Source: UBA7985 sp002711265 (lineage in GTDB: Bacteria > Pseudomonadota > Alphaproteobacteria > UBA7985). From it: a DNA stretch of 64,000 nt. Made by a program: the position numbers and the translations under genes. Location: the NCBI GenBank assembly GCA_965660945.1, contig CBFIBS010000013.1:1-64000 (forward strand), written 5' to 3'. Of the stretch, positions 16,960 through 25,987 are shown piece by piece (position 1 is the first letter of the stretch; every line of letters begins with the position of its first letter). Below the pieces are notes generated by a model that worked only from the letters and a program-made list of their open reading frames with translations, had not been told where the DNA came from and made no database searches.

Positions 16960-18375
16960 CTAGCCCGCGCTGTCGGTCGCATCGATGATGCTGACACGGC
17001 TGCTCCCGGCCTCGACCCATGCCTGCAGCGTGATCACCCAGCGCTCATGTAATTCTTCGCTGTCCAGAGCCGAGCGCCAGGCGCGAACCGCCAGATCCGT
17101 GTTCTCGCGGGCTTCCTCAAGTAGGCCCTCGACCACGCGCAGCTCGGGCGGGATGCCGTGCAGATGCTTCATGTACATGGCGATATCTTCATCGAGGACG
17201 ATGTTGATGTGTCCCATACCGGTGAAGCTGTCGAGGTAGAGCACCTGCCGGATTTCGGCGACGATTTCTTCCAGCGTGAAGGCCGAGCGCAGGGCTTCGC
17301 CGTTCTTGCGCTGCTCGGTGGCCAAATAGGAGCCGGAGAGGATGGCATTGTAGAAATCGGTGACGTTCGCGCTTTCGCGGCGGAAGCCGCAGCGCTGTGA
17401 CTGGCGGAACCATGCCTGTTTCCGCGCCGACCGCCGGGAGTCTGCAAACTGTCCGCACAGCAGCAGGGTCCAGCTGGCAAAACGGACATCGGTGCTGGCG
17501 GCCTCAGCCTGCGCGGTCAGCTGTGAATTCTGCAGCAGGCGGTCGCGCACACCCTGCAGCAGGCCCTGACAGTGGGCTGCGCGGGCGGTGGGGCTTTCGA
17601 GGAACAGCAGCTTGGTGATGTTGTAGGGACGGGCAGCGTCGTATCGCGCCTGCAGACGGGATGCGAGGTCGTCGCGCCCGAGCCGCATCGCCGCGGTGAT
17701 CGGCCAGTCGAGGAAGTCTGAATCAAAGGCTGTCTCGGCGAAGGGAATAAACCTTTCCAGATCACCGACGAGGAACTCCGCCTTGGGATACCAGTTGTCG
17801 GCCAGCCCCGGCGGCGCCAGTCCGCGCGGCATCAGCACCTGCCCGAACCAGAGGCTGGCGTAGTACTGGTCCTCAATGCCCATGTAGCGGGTGATGTAGT
17901 CGATCAGTACCTGAATATCATCGCGGACGATGATGTCGTCGGGCACGACCGACAGCGACAGCTTGCCGCCTTCCTCGTCCATGCGCGAGAAGGCGACCGC
18001 GGCGCGTACGATCCCGGAGACGGCGACCAGCAGGTTCGTGTCTTCCTTGTTGCTGTTCATGATCTCCAGCAGGTGATTGACCAGATCGGTGCGGTACCAC
18101 GTGCCGCACAGCCGCAGCTCCTCCTGCAGATCACGCGCGGCGCGCAGGCTGTCCCAATCGTTGGTCCAGTCCTCGGACCGCTCCGCGCTGCTGGTGAAGG
18201 TCAGCATCATGTCGAGGAAGACCCGGCGGTAGGGATCCTGCGGGTCAAAGGCCTGCGCCTGAGCACGGTTGGCCTGCGCCACTAGCAGCCCGAAGGCCAG
18301 CACCAGCGCTATCAGGCCCCCAAGGGCCAGTCGCAGCGGGGGAAACGCGTGCCGTGTCATCATCGGTTCAGCCAT
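16960..18375 (-). CDS. Exported protein of unknown function, last gene of MoxR operon
   Basis: I do not recognise this 471-aa protein. It has a signal peptide or anchor (hydrophobic stretch about 14-34, then AQAQA), and the rest is soluble and mostly helical with several Trp and four Cys. It begins 4 bp after the stop of the upstream VWA gene, so it is the sixth and last gene of the minus-strand operon that starts at 28291. A periplasmic role with the MoxR/VWA proteins is inferred from position only. No catalytic motif is visible. It converges with the HAD gene, 35 bp away. Confidence 0.75.
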   Translation of the reverse strand: MAEPMMTRHAFPPLRLALGGLIALVLAFGLLVAQANRAQAQAFDPQDPYRRVFLDMMLTFTSSAERSEDWTNDWDSLRAARDLQEELRLCGTWYRTDLVNHLLEIMNSNKEDTNLLVAVSGIVRAAVAFSRMDEEGGKLSLSVVPDDIIVRDDIQVLIDYITRYMGIEDQYYASLWFGQVLMPRGLAPPGLADNWYPKAEFLVGDLERFIPFAETAFDSDFLDWPITAAMRLGRDDLASRLQARYDAARPYNITKLLFLESPTARAAHCQGLLQGVRDRLLQNSQLTAQAEAASTDVRFASWTLLLCGQFADSRRSARKQAWFRQSQRCGFRRESANVTDFYNAILSGSYLATEQRKNGEALRSAFTLEEIVAEIRQVLYLDSFTGMGHINIVLDEDIAMYMKHLHGIPPELRVVEGLLEEARENTDLAVRAWRSALDSEELHERWVITLQAWVEAGSSRVSIIDATDSAG

Positions 18376-18379
18376 GGGG

Positions 18380-21300
18380 TCAGGACTCCGCCTCTGAAAG
18401 GTATTCCCGGATCAGGTAGTCGGCGATCGTCGCCATGATCATGAGCACAACCAGCGCCCAGGTCAGGTCCCAGACACGCTCTCGTGTGCCGGTTTGATCG
18501 AGCTGCACCAGCGCCTGCGGCACGGCCAGATCCTCGGGGTCGAGCACGGTGCCGCCACTGGCCAGCGCAAGGGCGCGCAGCGAAGGCAGGTCGGCGCCTC
18601 GGTCCAGCGCCAGCGGTTCGGTCTGGCGGTGCAGCAGCGCAGGCCGGATCAGGCCGCTCTTCTCGAAGGCGCGGGCGCGCCCCTGCCGGTCCGTGCCTTC
18701 GCCAAGGATGCGCAATTCGAACACCTCCGGCAGTTCGCGGATAGGGCCGAAGTCGCCCAGCCAGCGCCGCTCGGACCCGGTCAGCTCGAAGCGGGCCAGC
18801 GGCTCGCCCCGGTCGGTGTCGGTGTCGGTGTCGGTGTCCCCGCCTGCTGCTGTCGTGCCATCTGCACCCGGCTCTTCGGCCTCAACGGCGAATAGCTCGG
18901 CGACGAAGCCGGTGGGCGCGAAGGGGTCGATCGATTGGTGATCGAGCGCCAGCAGTACATGGTTGCGTCCATCCCGCGTCAGCTCCAGCCCGACGGCGTC
19001 GCGGGGATCGGTGCGGGTGGCCCAGGCAAAGGCCCGTGCCAGCGCTACCTGGAAGATCGCGTTGTTGGACAGGCTGCCCTCAGCCCCGCCATCGCGCAAG
19101 GACGTGCCCAGCACCGAGACCCGGCCGCCCAGCGCGGCGCGTTCAATCAGGCCTTCGGCGGTGCTTTGCGGCGCCCGGGTCAGCACCCAGTCGGTCCACA
19201 GCGCCAGATCCAGCGGTCGACCCTCCTCGGGTTGATAGCCCGGCTGTCCGAGAATGAAGCGCGCGCCATCACGGGCGGAGAGGATCGAATAACCGTTGAT
19301 CGCGCCGACCCCGTAGTCGCGCACTGGCAGGCCGTCGAAGAAGCGGTGCCGCTGGTTGAAGCTCGGTTCCTCGATCTGCTCGTCCTTGTAGGTGGTCATG
19401 CGGCGGGCAAGCTGCCCGATCGGGATGGTGAACTGGTCAAGGTAGGCGTAACCCCCGCCAGCTTGTGAGACGTTGAACAGCGCATTGAAGCCCTCCGAGG
19501 CGATGCCGAAGCGCTGTCGCAGGGTCGCATCGCGGCTGTTGAGCACCGTGTAGGCATCGGGCAGCGAGCCTTCGCCATAGGCCATGGCGATGCCGTTGAT
19601 GATAAAGTCGTCTTCGCCGTTCAGCCGCGCGGCGAGCGCGGGGGCGTTGTCACGCTGGAACACGCCGTCCTCGTCAACCCGCCACGACAGGAACGCGCCG
19701 AGGTCGGGGTCGGCCCCGTCACTGATGATCAGCACCCGGCGTTCGTCGGGCAGGTCGAGGCCAGCCTCTTGCGCCATGATCAGCGAGCGGCGGGTTTCAG
19801 CCAGCGCGTCGTACATGGCGAGGCCCTCGGGCTGCAGGCCCAGCTGCCGCCGGCGCTCGAATTCCTCGGCGAGCAGGCTCAGCGCATCCCGAATCTGGGT
19901 TTCAAGCGCCTCGACGCCCTGGAAGGTGTCCAGTGGCACCAGCTCATGCACCTCATCGGAAAACCCGAACACCCGCACCAGCGAGCCTTCGGACAGAGGC
20001 GCGAAGCTCTCGACGATGTAGTTGACCGCCCGATCGAGGGTTTCGGGCTTGTAGAACAGCGAGGCGGAGACATCGAGAACGCCCACGGCGAGGATCTTCG
20101 GGTCGCCGGAGGAGCCCTTGGGGTCGACGTTGACCGGCAGTACCCGCGCGATCGGGGTCGCCGCCAGTCCCTTGACGCCAAAGGTTTCGTCACCGCCGGC
20201 GATGAAGAGCCCGCCGCCGCGCTGAACGAAATCTTCGATTTCTCCAAGCAGCATCTGCTGGCTCAGGCCGTCGCCGATCTGTCCGGGCGCGAGGTCGGTC
20301 ATGATGATCAGGTCGAAGTCGAAGAAGTCCAGCGGGTCGGCGGCGTCTACGCCGGTGCGGCGCGGCAGGTCTTCGGGCGTGACGCGTTCGATCTCCCAGT
20401 TAAGCTCCTCCATCACCGTATCGATCAGCGCGATCGGCTGCTGGCCGCCATCGAGCCAGAGCACGCGCGGGATGGCCATCGCCGGGATGATCCGCGACTG
20501 AAGATTGTCGGGCAGCACCGGCTGGGCAATGCGCGCCTGAGGAACCGGTTCCGGGTCGTCGTCGAGCGCCAGCGTCATCTGCACAAAGGCGCCCTCGGTG
20601 TCCTGCTCGAGGATCAGCGGTGAGCATGACAGGGTGTCCGCGCCCTCGCTGATGATGATCGCGGCGGTGCCAACCGGATCACCGTCCAGACAGGCGAAGC
20701 GGAACAGGTCCTGCACGGCCTCGCCCTGCAGCGCGCCGAGGTAGGCCACGCGCTGTTCGGGCTGGGGCTTGATGGCAAGGTCGACGGGCAGGGCCACCAG
20801 ACGGTTTTCGAGGTCGCCCTGACGCAAGAGCGACAGGTTCTGAGCCTCACCGATGATGAAGCGCGGGCTGTTGGGCCGCTCGAGCCGGTGCGCGGGGTCG
20901 CCTTTCTGCGGCACCACCAGCACCGGCACTTCACCCCCGGCGAGCAACTGCAGCACCTGCGTGATCTGGTCGGGGTCTTCGGCACCCTGTCGTGTGGTCA
21001 GGCCGTCGGTCATCAGCACGATGACCTGCGCGGGTGATCCGGCCCCGGCGGCGAGGGTTTCCGCGACGATGGCGGAAAGGTCGGTGGCCGCCCCGTTGAG
21101 GTCGCGGACAGCGTCCAGCCCATTGGCAAAGCGTTCGAGTTCCTGCGAGCCTTCGGCGAAGACGCGTTTGCGCACGTCGGCGTCCACGCCCAGATCGCGC
21201 ACGATGTCGGCGCTCAGTCGGTCGGCCGCGGCAAGGTATTCTGCAACAGCCGGGGCATCGCCGTGGACGAGGCTTTCCGAGACATCGAGCAGCACGTCGA

Positions 21301-21526
21301 TCCGCGCCTTGGTTTCCAGCGGCACGGTCTGCCGGAACTGGGTCAGGCCCAGCCACAGCAGGGCGATCATGCCGACGACGATCCCGCGCAGCAGCAGCGA
21401 CAGCACCAGCACCGAAGCGCGCTGGTTGCGTGAAACGCCAGTCAGCCGGTCAAGTCCGCGCCGCAGCAGCGGGGCCAGCCAGAACAGCAGCCCGGCGAGG
21501 ATCAGGCCGAGGATGGTCAGACTCAT
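18380..21526 (-). CDS. Large membrane protein with two VWA domains and a GATase1-like domain
   Basis: A 1048-aa inner-membrane protein with two N-terminal membrane segments (about 4-20 and 38-60). The first VWA-like region has the metal site DVSES at 81-85. A class-I glutamine amidotransferase-like segment (EDFVQRGGGLFIAGGDETFG) lies near 420-450, and a second VWA domain with DVSAS near 485. A C-terminal membrane segment precedes the end. The VWA sites should bind a divalent cation and mediate protein contacts; the GATase-like fold lacks an obvious catalytic Cys triad and is probably structural. The start overlaps the upstream gene's stop by 4 nt. A hexamer repeat encodes alternating Asp-Thr near residue 900. 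Confidence 0.85.
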   Translation of the reverse strand: MSLTILGLILAGLLFWLAPLLRRGLDRLTGVSRNQRASVLVLSLLLRGIVVGMIALLWLGLTQFRQTVPLETKARIDVLLDVSESLVHGDAPAVAEYLAAADRLSADIVRDLGVDADVRKRVFAEGSQELERFANGLDAVRDLNGAATDLSAIVAETLAAGAGSPAQVIVLMTDGLTTRQGAEDPDQITQVLQLLAGGEVPVLVVPQKGDPAHRLERPNSPRFIIGEAQNLSLLRQGDLENRLVALPVDLAIKPQPEQRVAYLGALQGEAVQDLFRFACLDGDPVGTAAIIISEGADTLSCSPLILEQDTEGAFVQMTLALDDDPEPVPQARIAQPVLPDNLQSRIIPAMAIPRVLWLDGGQQPIALIDTVMEELNWEIERVTPEDLPRRTGVDAADPLDFFDFDLIIMTDLAPGQIGDGLSQQMLLGEIEDFVQRGGGLFIAGGDETFGVKGLAATPIARVLPVNVDPKGSSGDPKILAVGVLDVSASLFYKPETLDRAVNYIVESFAPLSEGSLVRVFGFSDEVHELVPLDTFQGVEALETQIRDALSLLAEEFERRRQLGLQPEGLAMYDALAETRRSLIMAQEAGLDLPDERRVLIISDGADPDLGAFLSWRVDEDGVFQRDNAPALAARLNGEDDFIINGIAMAYGEGSLPDAYTVLNSRDATLRQRFGIASEGFNALFNVSQAGGGYAYLDQFTIPIGQLARRMTTYKDEQIEEPSFNQRHRFFDGLPVRDYGVGAINGYSILSARDGARFILGQPGYQPEEGRPLDLALWTDWVLTRAPQSTAEGLIERAALGGRVSVLGTSLRDGGAEGSLSNNAIFQVALARAFAWATRTDPRDAVGLELTRDGRNHVLLALDHQSIDPFAPTGFVAELFAVEAEEPGADGTTAAGGDTDTDTDTDRGEPLARFELTGSERRWLGDFGPIRELPEVFELRILGEGTDRQGRARAFEKSGLIRPALLHRQTEPLALDRGADLPSLRALALASGGTVLDPEDLAVPQALVQLDQTGTRERVWDLTWALVVLMIMATIADYLIREYLSEAES
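18815..18838. repeat. Hexanucleotide repeat inside the VWA gene
   Basis: Four uninterrupted copies of GGTGTC. On the coding (minus) strand they encode alternating Asp and Thr. Copy-number change would be in frame and would alter only linker length. Confidence 0.9.
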
Positions 21527-23610
21527 GCGCTTGCCCCCTGTGCTGGGGCGCTGCCCGGTCCTCGCCGACGGCGGAACCGTCCGGCGAGCAGCAGCAGATA
21601 CAGCGCTTCGAGCACCGCGATGGCGAGCAGCACTGTGATCAGCGGCCGGGTCAGGCGGCGCAGGCCGTCACCGCGCGAGAGGGCGCTGAAATCTGGCAGT
21701 ACGGTGATCGGCGCGCGGGTCAGGCTGGATTCTTCGGCGTTGAACAGCGCCAGCGACACCGGGACGGTCTGGGTCAGGCCTTCACCGCCGAGGAAATACA
21801 GCCCGGCCTGCTCCAGCCGCCAGCGCGACGTACCGCTGTCGTCGACGATGACGGCGGGGATGACGGAGGTGTCATCGCGGCGGACTTCGGCCTTGACCAC
21901 GCCTTCGAGCGTCAGCGGGTCGCCCGCGGCGAGGTACTGGGGCACGCGCTGGCGCCGGTCGTCCATCCATTCAAGCGTGTTCATCAGCATGAAGGTCAGG
22001 GTCAGGCAGTCGTCAGGGCCGTAGATCTGCGCGTCCTGGCGGTCGGCGACCGTGTTGTCGGCTTCGGCATCGCTGGGGATCTGAGTGGTGCAGTAGGCGT
22101 GCGGGTCAAAGCCCAGGAACAGCATCTTGGCCTGCTGCAGCGCGGCGCCGTCTTCGCTGTCGGCGGCTGTGGTCTCCGGGCGTTCAGCGGCGAAGGCCGA
22201 GACGATATCGGTCCGGTCCTCGGCGGCAACCTCCATGGCTTCGCGGGGATCCACGTCGCGCAGCAGGGGTTCGACCCGCCCGCCCTCGGTCACCGGTGGC
22301 AGGGGCCGCAGCGACGGTCCGACCGTCACCCGCCCCAACATGGGCTTGAGCCCGGCCATGACCGGATGGCGGTTTTCGGAGGCCTGCCAGGCAAACTGCC
22401 GCGCGCCATTGCCTTCCTCGTCCCGGCCCGCACCGGGGCGGGTCTCGATGACGATGGCGTTGGCGTTGAGCTCCTCGAACAGCGGCGCAGCCGGGCAGCG
22501 GTCAAAGATCACTGCGTCATAGCCGCGGTAGTCGAGGTCGTCTTCCATGCCAGCGCTTTCGGTGGTGCGGATATTGGGGTGGGGGAGAAACCGGTCGAAC
22601 AGCACGCCATTGCCCTCGCAGCGGACGATGTGCAGGTCGAAGGGCTGTATCACTTCAGGCACCACCCACAGGCTGTCGTCGAGCGCCAGCGGGTCGCCCG
22701 AGCCGGAGGTGATGATCACTTCCTTGGGGCCCGGGCCGAGTTGCACGGTCTGTTCCAGCACGTCTTCGAGCGCCATGACTTCGCGTGCGCCGGCAGGCAG
22801 GTCGAAGGGCCGCCGCAGGGTGATCACAGCCGGCTTGCCGCGAACCCTGGCCGAGACCGAGACATCGCGCACCGGCTCGCGGCCGAAGTTGCGCAGCGAC
22901 AGCTCCTTGGGCGGGTCGAACAGGTTGGCCCCCCCGCGCACGGCCTCGAAACCGACGTTGGCGGGCAGGTCATCGCCCACGTCGATCCAGCGCAGGCGTC
23001 GCGGCGCTCCGGCATCCTCGGACAGCGGGCGGTCGGTGATCAGGCTCAGTGCGCCGACCCCGCGCGAGGCTGACAGCGCGGTCAGGGCCGACAGGCGCTG
23101 GTCCATGGGCGCGGCGACTGCGGTGACCTGCAGGCGCTCGAGCTGCGCGATGGCCTCTGGCCGGTCGCCGACGAAGGGAACGTCATCGCCGAGGTTGGTC
23201 AGGCTCAGGATCGCCACGCTGGCGCCGTCGGCCATGGCGCGGTCGATCTCACCCCGTGCAGCCTCTACCGCGCGGTCGAAGCGCGACTGGCCGCCGCCGG
23301 CTTCGGCCTGCATCGAGGCCGAGGTATCGACGACGATCAGCCGCTTGGGCGCGGGCAGCAAGGCCGACAGTCCCAGCGCGATCAGCGCCATGACGGCGAA
23401 CATCAGCGCGTAGAGCCAGCGGTGCCACTTGTGGGTCATCGACAGGTTCTGAAAGGTCGAACGCCGGGGCAGATCCCGGAACAGCAGCAGAGAGGATACA
23501 TCCAACCGCTGGCGCCGCGCCTGCAGCGCCAGAAACGCCAGCACCGGTGCGAGCACCAGCGGGACTGCCCAGAGGAAGGAAAAGCCGAAGGTCAGGCCGA
23601 GCAGGGTCAT
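21523..23610 (-). CDS. BatA-type VWA membrane protein
   Basis: A 695-aa protein with the aerotolerance (BatA) N-terminal region: a first membrane segment (about 8-29), a short cytoplasmic stretch with FRDLPRRSTFQNL, then a second membrane segment (about 66-85). The VWA domain follows immediately with metal site DTSAS at 95-99. A long periplasmic part and a C-terminal membrane helix (about 650-675) with a basic tail follow. It starts 3 bp after the DUF58 gene and overlaps the next VWA gene by 4 nt. BatA-type proteins generally work with MoxR ATPases and DUF58 proteins; the client of this set is unknown. Confidence 0.85.
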   Translation of the reverse strand: MTLLGLTFGFSFLWAVPLVLAPVLAFLALQARRQRLDVSSLLLFRDLPRRSTFQNLSMTHKWHRWLYALMFAVMALIALGLSALLPAPKRLIVVDTSASMQAEAGGGQSRFDRAVEAARGEIDRAMADGASVAILSLTNLGDDVPFVGDRPEAIAQLERLQVTAVAAPMDQRLSALTALSASRGVGALSLITDRPLSEDAGAPRRLRWIDVGDDLPANVGFEAVRGGANLFDPPKELSLRNFGREPVRDVSVSARVRGKPAVITLRRPFDLPAGAREVMALEDVLEQTVQLGPGPKEVIITSGSGDPLALDDSLWVVPEVIQPFDLHIVRCEGNGVLFDRFLPHPNIRTTESAGMEDDLDYRGYDAVIFDRCPAAPLFEELNANAIVIETRPGAGRDEEGNGARQFAWQASENRHPVMAGLKPMLGRVTVGPSLRPLPPVTEGGRVEPLLRDVDPREAMEVAAEDRTDIVSAFAAERPETTAADSEDGAALQQAKMLFLGFDPHAYCTTQIPSDAEADNTVADRQDAQIYGPDDCLTLTFMLMNTLEWMDDRRQRVPQYLAAGDPLTLEGVVKAEVRRDDTSVIPAVIVDDSGTSRWRLEQAGLYFLGGEGLTQTVPVSLALFNAEESSLTRAPITVLPDFSALSRGDGLRRLTRPLITVLLAIAVLEALYLLLLAGRFRRRRGPGSAPAQGASA

Positions 23611-23613
23611 GGA

Positions 23614-24717
23614 TCAGGCCGCCTCGATATCCGCCGGTTCACCCGCGTAGCCCTGGCTGGCCACCGCGGTCAGGATCTGCTGCACCGCCGAGCGGTTATG
23701 GTCGGGCTGGTCGTAGGCATTGAACGACGCGTGGCCCAGATTGAGGCTGCGCGCAGCCCCGGCGAGCCCCGCCGCGTGGGCAAGCCGAATGCGGCGGTAG
23801 GCACGGGATGCTGCGCGGGTGAAGGCGAGGCGCTGCAGCACACCGCTTTCCATGTCGATGATCTGGCGCGCCTGGCTCAGGTCCTGATCCTGCTGGCCCG
23901 CGACCTGACACAGCACGCCGCGAATGTTGGGGTGGCTCATGAACCGCAGCGACCGCGCCACCATCTGGCTGGAGAGCAGCAGGCGTCGGCGCGCCTGCGG
24001 GCGCACGCTGTCTAGGTGCCCGCGTTCGCTCGCCGTCAGCGGCAGGCCGGGCAGGTTGTCAGGTATCGGTTCGTTCAGCGCATCGTCGTCGACGTCCTGC
24101 AGCAGGTCAGTCAGGACCACGACCATCGCCCCCTGATTGCGCCAATCCAGCGAGGCCTGCCCGAGCGCGTCGAAGTTGGTCGGTCCTGCCGGTTCCAGCC
24201 CAGCGAGGCGCTGGCGCAGGGAGCCCAGCAATTGCCGCGGGTGAATCACGTTGATGGCGCCCTCGCTGGCGACACTCTCGCCGAAGGGCAGAACCCGCAC
24301 GGCATAGCCGCTGTTCAGCCCGATCAGCGCCAGTTGCAGGCACAGCTCGATCGTCGCCTGGAACTTGTCCGACCAGCCGCCGGTCGCCATCGACGCCGAC
24401 GTATCGAGCGCCAGCACCAGTCGGGGCAGGTGCTCGTCCTGAACCAGCCGGGTATAGAGCCGCTTGGAGCGGCCATAGAGCGCCCAGTCGACCCGGCGCA
24501 CGTCATCGCCCGGGGTGTAGGTCCGGTGCTGCTTGAATTCGAGGCTGTCGCCATCAAGCTTGTTGAGGTGACTGCCGATTGACAGGCCCTGCGGTGGCAC
24601 CCAAAGCGGCGGCAGGCTCAGGTCACCGACCGCGCGCAGGATCGCCGGGTCGAGGTCGTCGAGCCGTCGGTGTGCCGGGGTCTGGCCGGTCGATTGCGGG
24701 TTCCGGGGCTGTGCCAA
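23614..24717 (-). CDS. DUF58 protein (VWA-like, MoxR partner)
   Basis: A 367-aa soluble protein. The DUF58 core is YTPGDDVRRVDWALYGRSKR at about 67-86, followed by the VWA-like segment LALDTSASM at 102-110. DUF58 proteins are almost always encoded next to MoxR AAA ATPases. Here the gene sits 12 bp after moxR and 3 bp before the BatA-like gene. It probably acts as an adaptor in the MoxR chaperone complex. The start ATG at 24717 is followed by a disordered region rich in Pro and Gln. Confidence 0.88.
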   Translation of the reverse strand: MAQPRNPQSTGQTPAHRRLDDLDPAILRAVGDLSLPPLWVPPQGLSIGSHLNKLDGDSLEFKQHRTYTPGDDVRRVDWALYGRSKRLYTRLVQDEHLPRLVLALDTSASMATGGWSDKFQATIELCLQLALIGLNSGYAVRVLPFGESVASEGAINVIHPRQLLGSLRQRLAGLEPAGPTNFDALGQASLDWRNQGAMVVVLTDLLQDVDDDALNEPIPDNLPGLPLTASERGHLDSVRPQARRRLLLSSQMVARSLRFMSHPNIRGVLCQVAGQQDQDLSQARQIIDMESGVLQRLAFTRAASRAYRRIRLAHAAGLAGAARSLNLGHASFNAYDQPDHNRSAVQQILTAVASQGYAGEPADIEAA

Positions 24718-24729
24718 GGGTCGCTGGTC

Positions 24730-25893
24730 CTAGCCCTGATCCGCGTCGCGGAGGTGCTGGATCGCGGCGGTGATCAGGCTGTCGCTGTCCATGCCGTCGA
24801 TGGCGGCGCGGTGGTTGAGGATCACCCGGTGGCGCAGGGCCGGACCGGCAACCTTGGCGATCAGGTCGGCGTTGATGTTGGGCAGGCCTTCGACCAGCGC
24901 CCGCACCTTGGCGGCGAGGATCAGCGCCTGCGCCCCGCGCGGCGACGGGCCATACATCACGTATTCATTTGCGGCGGCCAGCGCGCTGGGTCGCCCGGTG
25001 ACCGGGTTCAGCACCTGACACAGCTGCACGGCAAAATTCAGCGCACTCTGCGGGGTTTCGACCAGCGGCGGCAGCGCCTGCAGCCCTTGCAGCTCCTCGA
25101 AGCTCAGTCCGTCGACGTGCTGGGCGGTCTCTGACTTCTCCCGCTGCACCCCGGTGGTGTGGGTTACGATATCGGCGAGCAGCCCATCATCGGGTGAGGG
25201 GATCACCAGCTTGTAAAAGAAGCGGTCGAGCTGCGCTTCGGGCAGGGGATAGGTGCCTTCCTGCTCGATCGGGTTCTGGGTGGCGAGCACGTGGAACAGG
25301 CCCGCAGCATCGCTGCCGGTATCCGCGTTCGCGACGTCACCCGAGCCGTCTGTGTAGTTCTGACCAGGCTTGTAGGTGGTGCCGGCAACGGTCATTTGAC
25401 GCTCGGCCATGGCTTCGAGCAGGGCCGCCTGCGTCTTCGGGCTGGCGCGGTTGATTTCGTCGGCGAGCAGAACGTTGGCGAAGATCGGGCCGGGCTGGAA
25501 TTCGGGATACAGCCCGCCACGCTCATCAGTGCGCAGAATGGTGGTGCCGGTAATATCCGCCGGCATCAGGTCCGGGGTGAACTGGACCCGGCCAAACTGC
25601 AGCCCCAGTGCGGCCCCCAGGGAGCGCACCAGCGTGGTCTTGCCCAGACCCGGCCGCGATTCGAGCAGCACGTGGCCGCGCGCGAATAGGGCTGTCAGCA
25701 GCTCGGCGACGAAGTCTTCCTCACCCTCGGGCGAGAGGATGTCCTTGCGCACTTCGGCGGCGATGCTGGCAAAGCGGCTGGCAAAGCGGTCGATGGTGGC
25801 CTGATCGAGCCGGGCAGCGGCTGTGGCGGCGGTTTCGGCCATAGGCTCAGCAGCGGCTTCAGGTGTCGCGTCGGTCATGGTCTCTTCGTTCAT
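24730..25893 (-). CDS. MoxR-family AAA+ ATPase
   Basis: A 387-aa AAA+ ATPase of the MoxR class, thought to act as a chaperone for cofactor insertion or complex assembly. Walker A is in ESRPGLGKTTLVR (about 78-90), Walker B and following is VLLADEINRASPKTQAALLEAM, and sensor 1 is in VLATQNPIEQEGTYPLPEAQ. The Ala-rich N-terminal 30 residues are probably disordered. The frame continues to a TTG at 25920, but ATG 25893 with GAGA just upstream is more plausible; ATG 25878 is also possible. DUF58 and two VWA genes follow in one operon. Confidence 0.9.
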   Translation of the reverse strand: MNEETMTDATPEAAAEPMAETAATAAARLDQATIDRFASRFASIAAEVRKDILSPEGEEDFVAELLTALFARGHVLLESRPGLGKTTLVRSLGAALGLQFGRVQFTPDLMPADITGTTILRTDERGGLYPEFQPGPIFANVLLADEINRASPKTQAALLEAMAERQMTVAGTTYKPGQNYTDGSGDVANADTGSDAAGLFHVLATQNPIEQEGTYPLPEAQLDRFFYKLVIPSPDDGLLADIVTHTTGVQREKSETAQHVDGLSFEELQGLQALPPLVETPQSALNFAVQLCQVLNPVTGRPSALAAANEYVMYGPSPRGAQALILAAKVRALVEGLPNINADLIAKVAGPALRHRVILNHRAAIDGMDSDSLITAAIQHLRDADQG

Positions 25894-25987
25894 TTTTCTG
25901 TCTCTGCCATCCGGGCTCAAAGGTTGTGTTTTCTTCTCTGCGGTGCGGCGCCCAACGGCGCCGCGCGTCTTTCAGGTCGCTGGTCGC

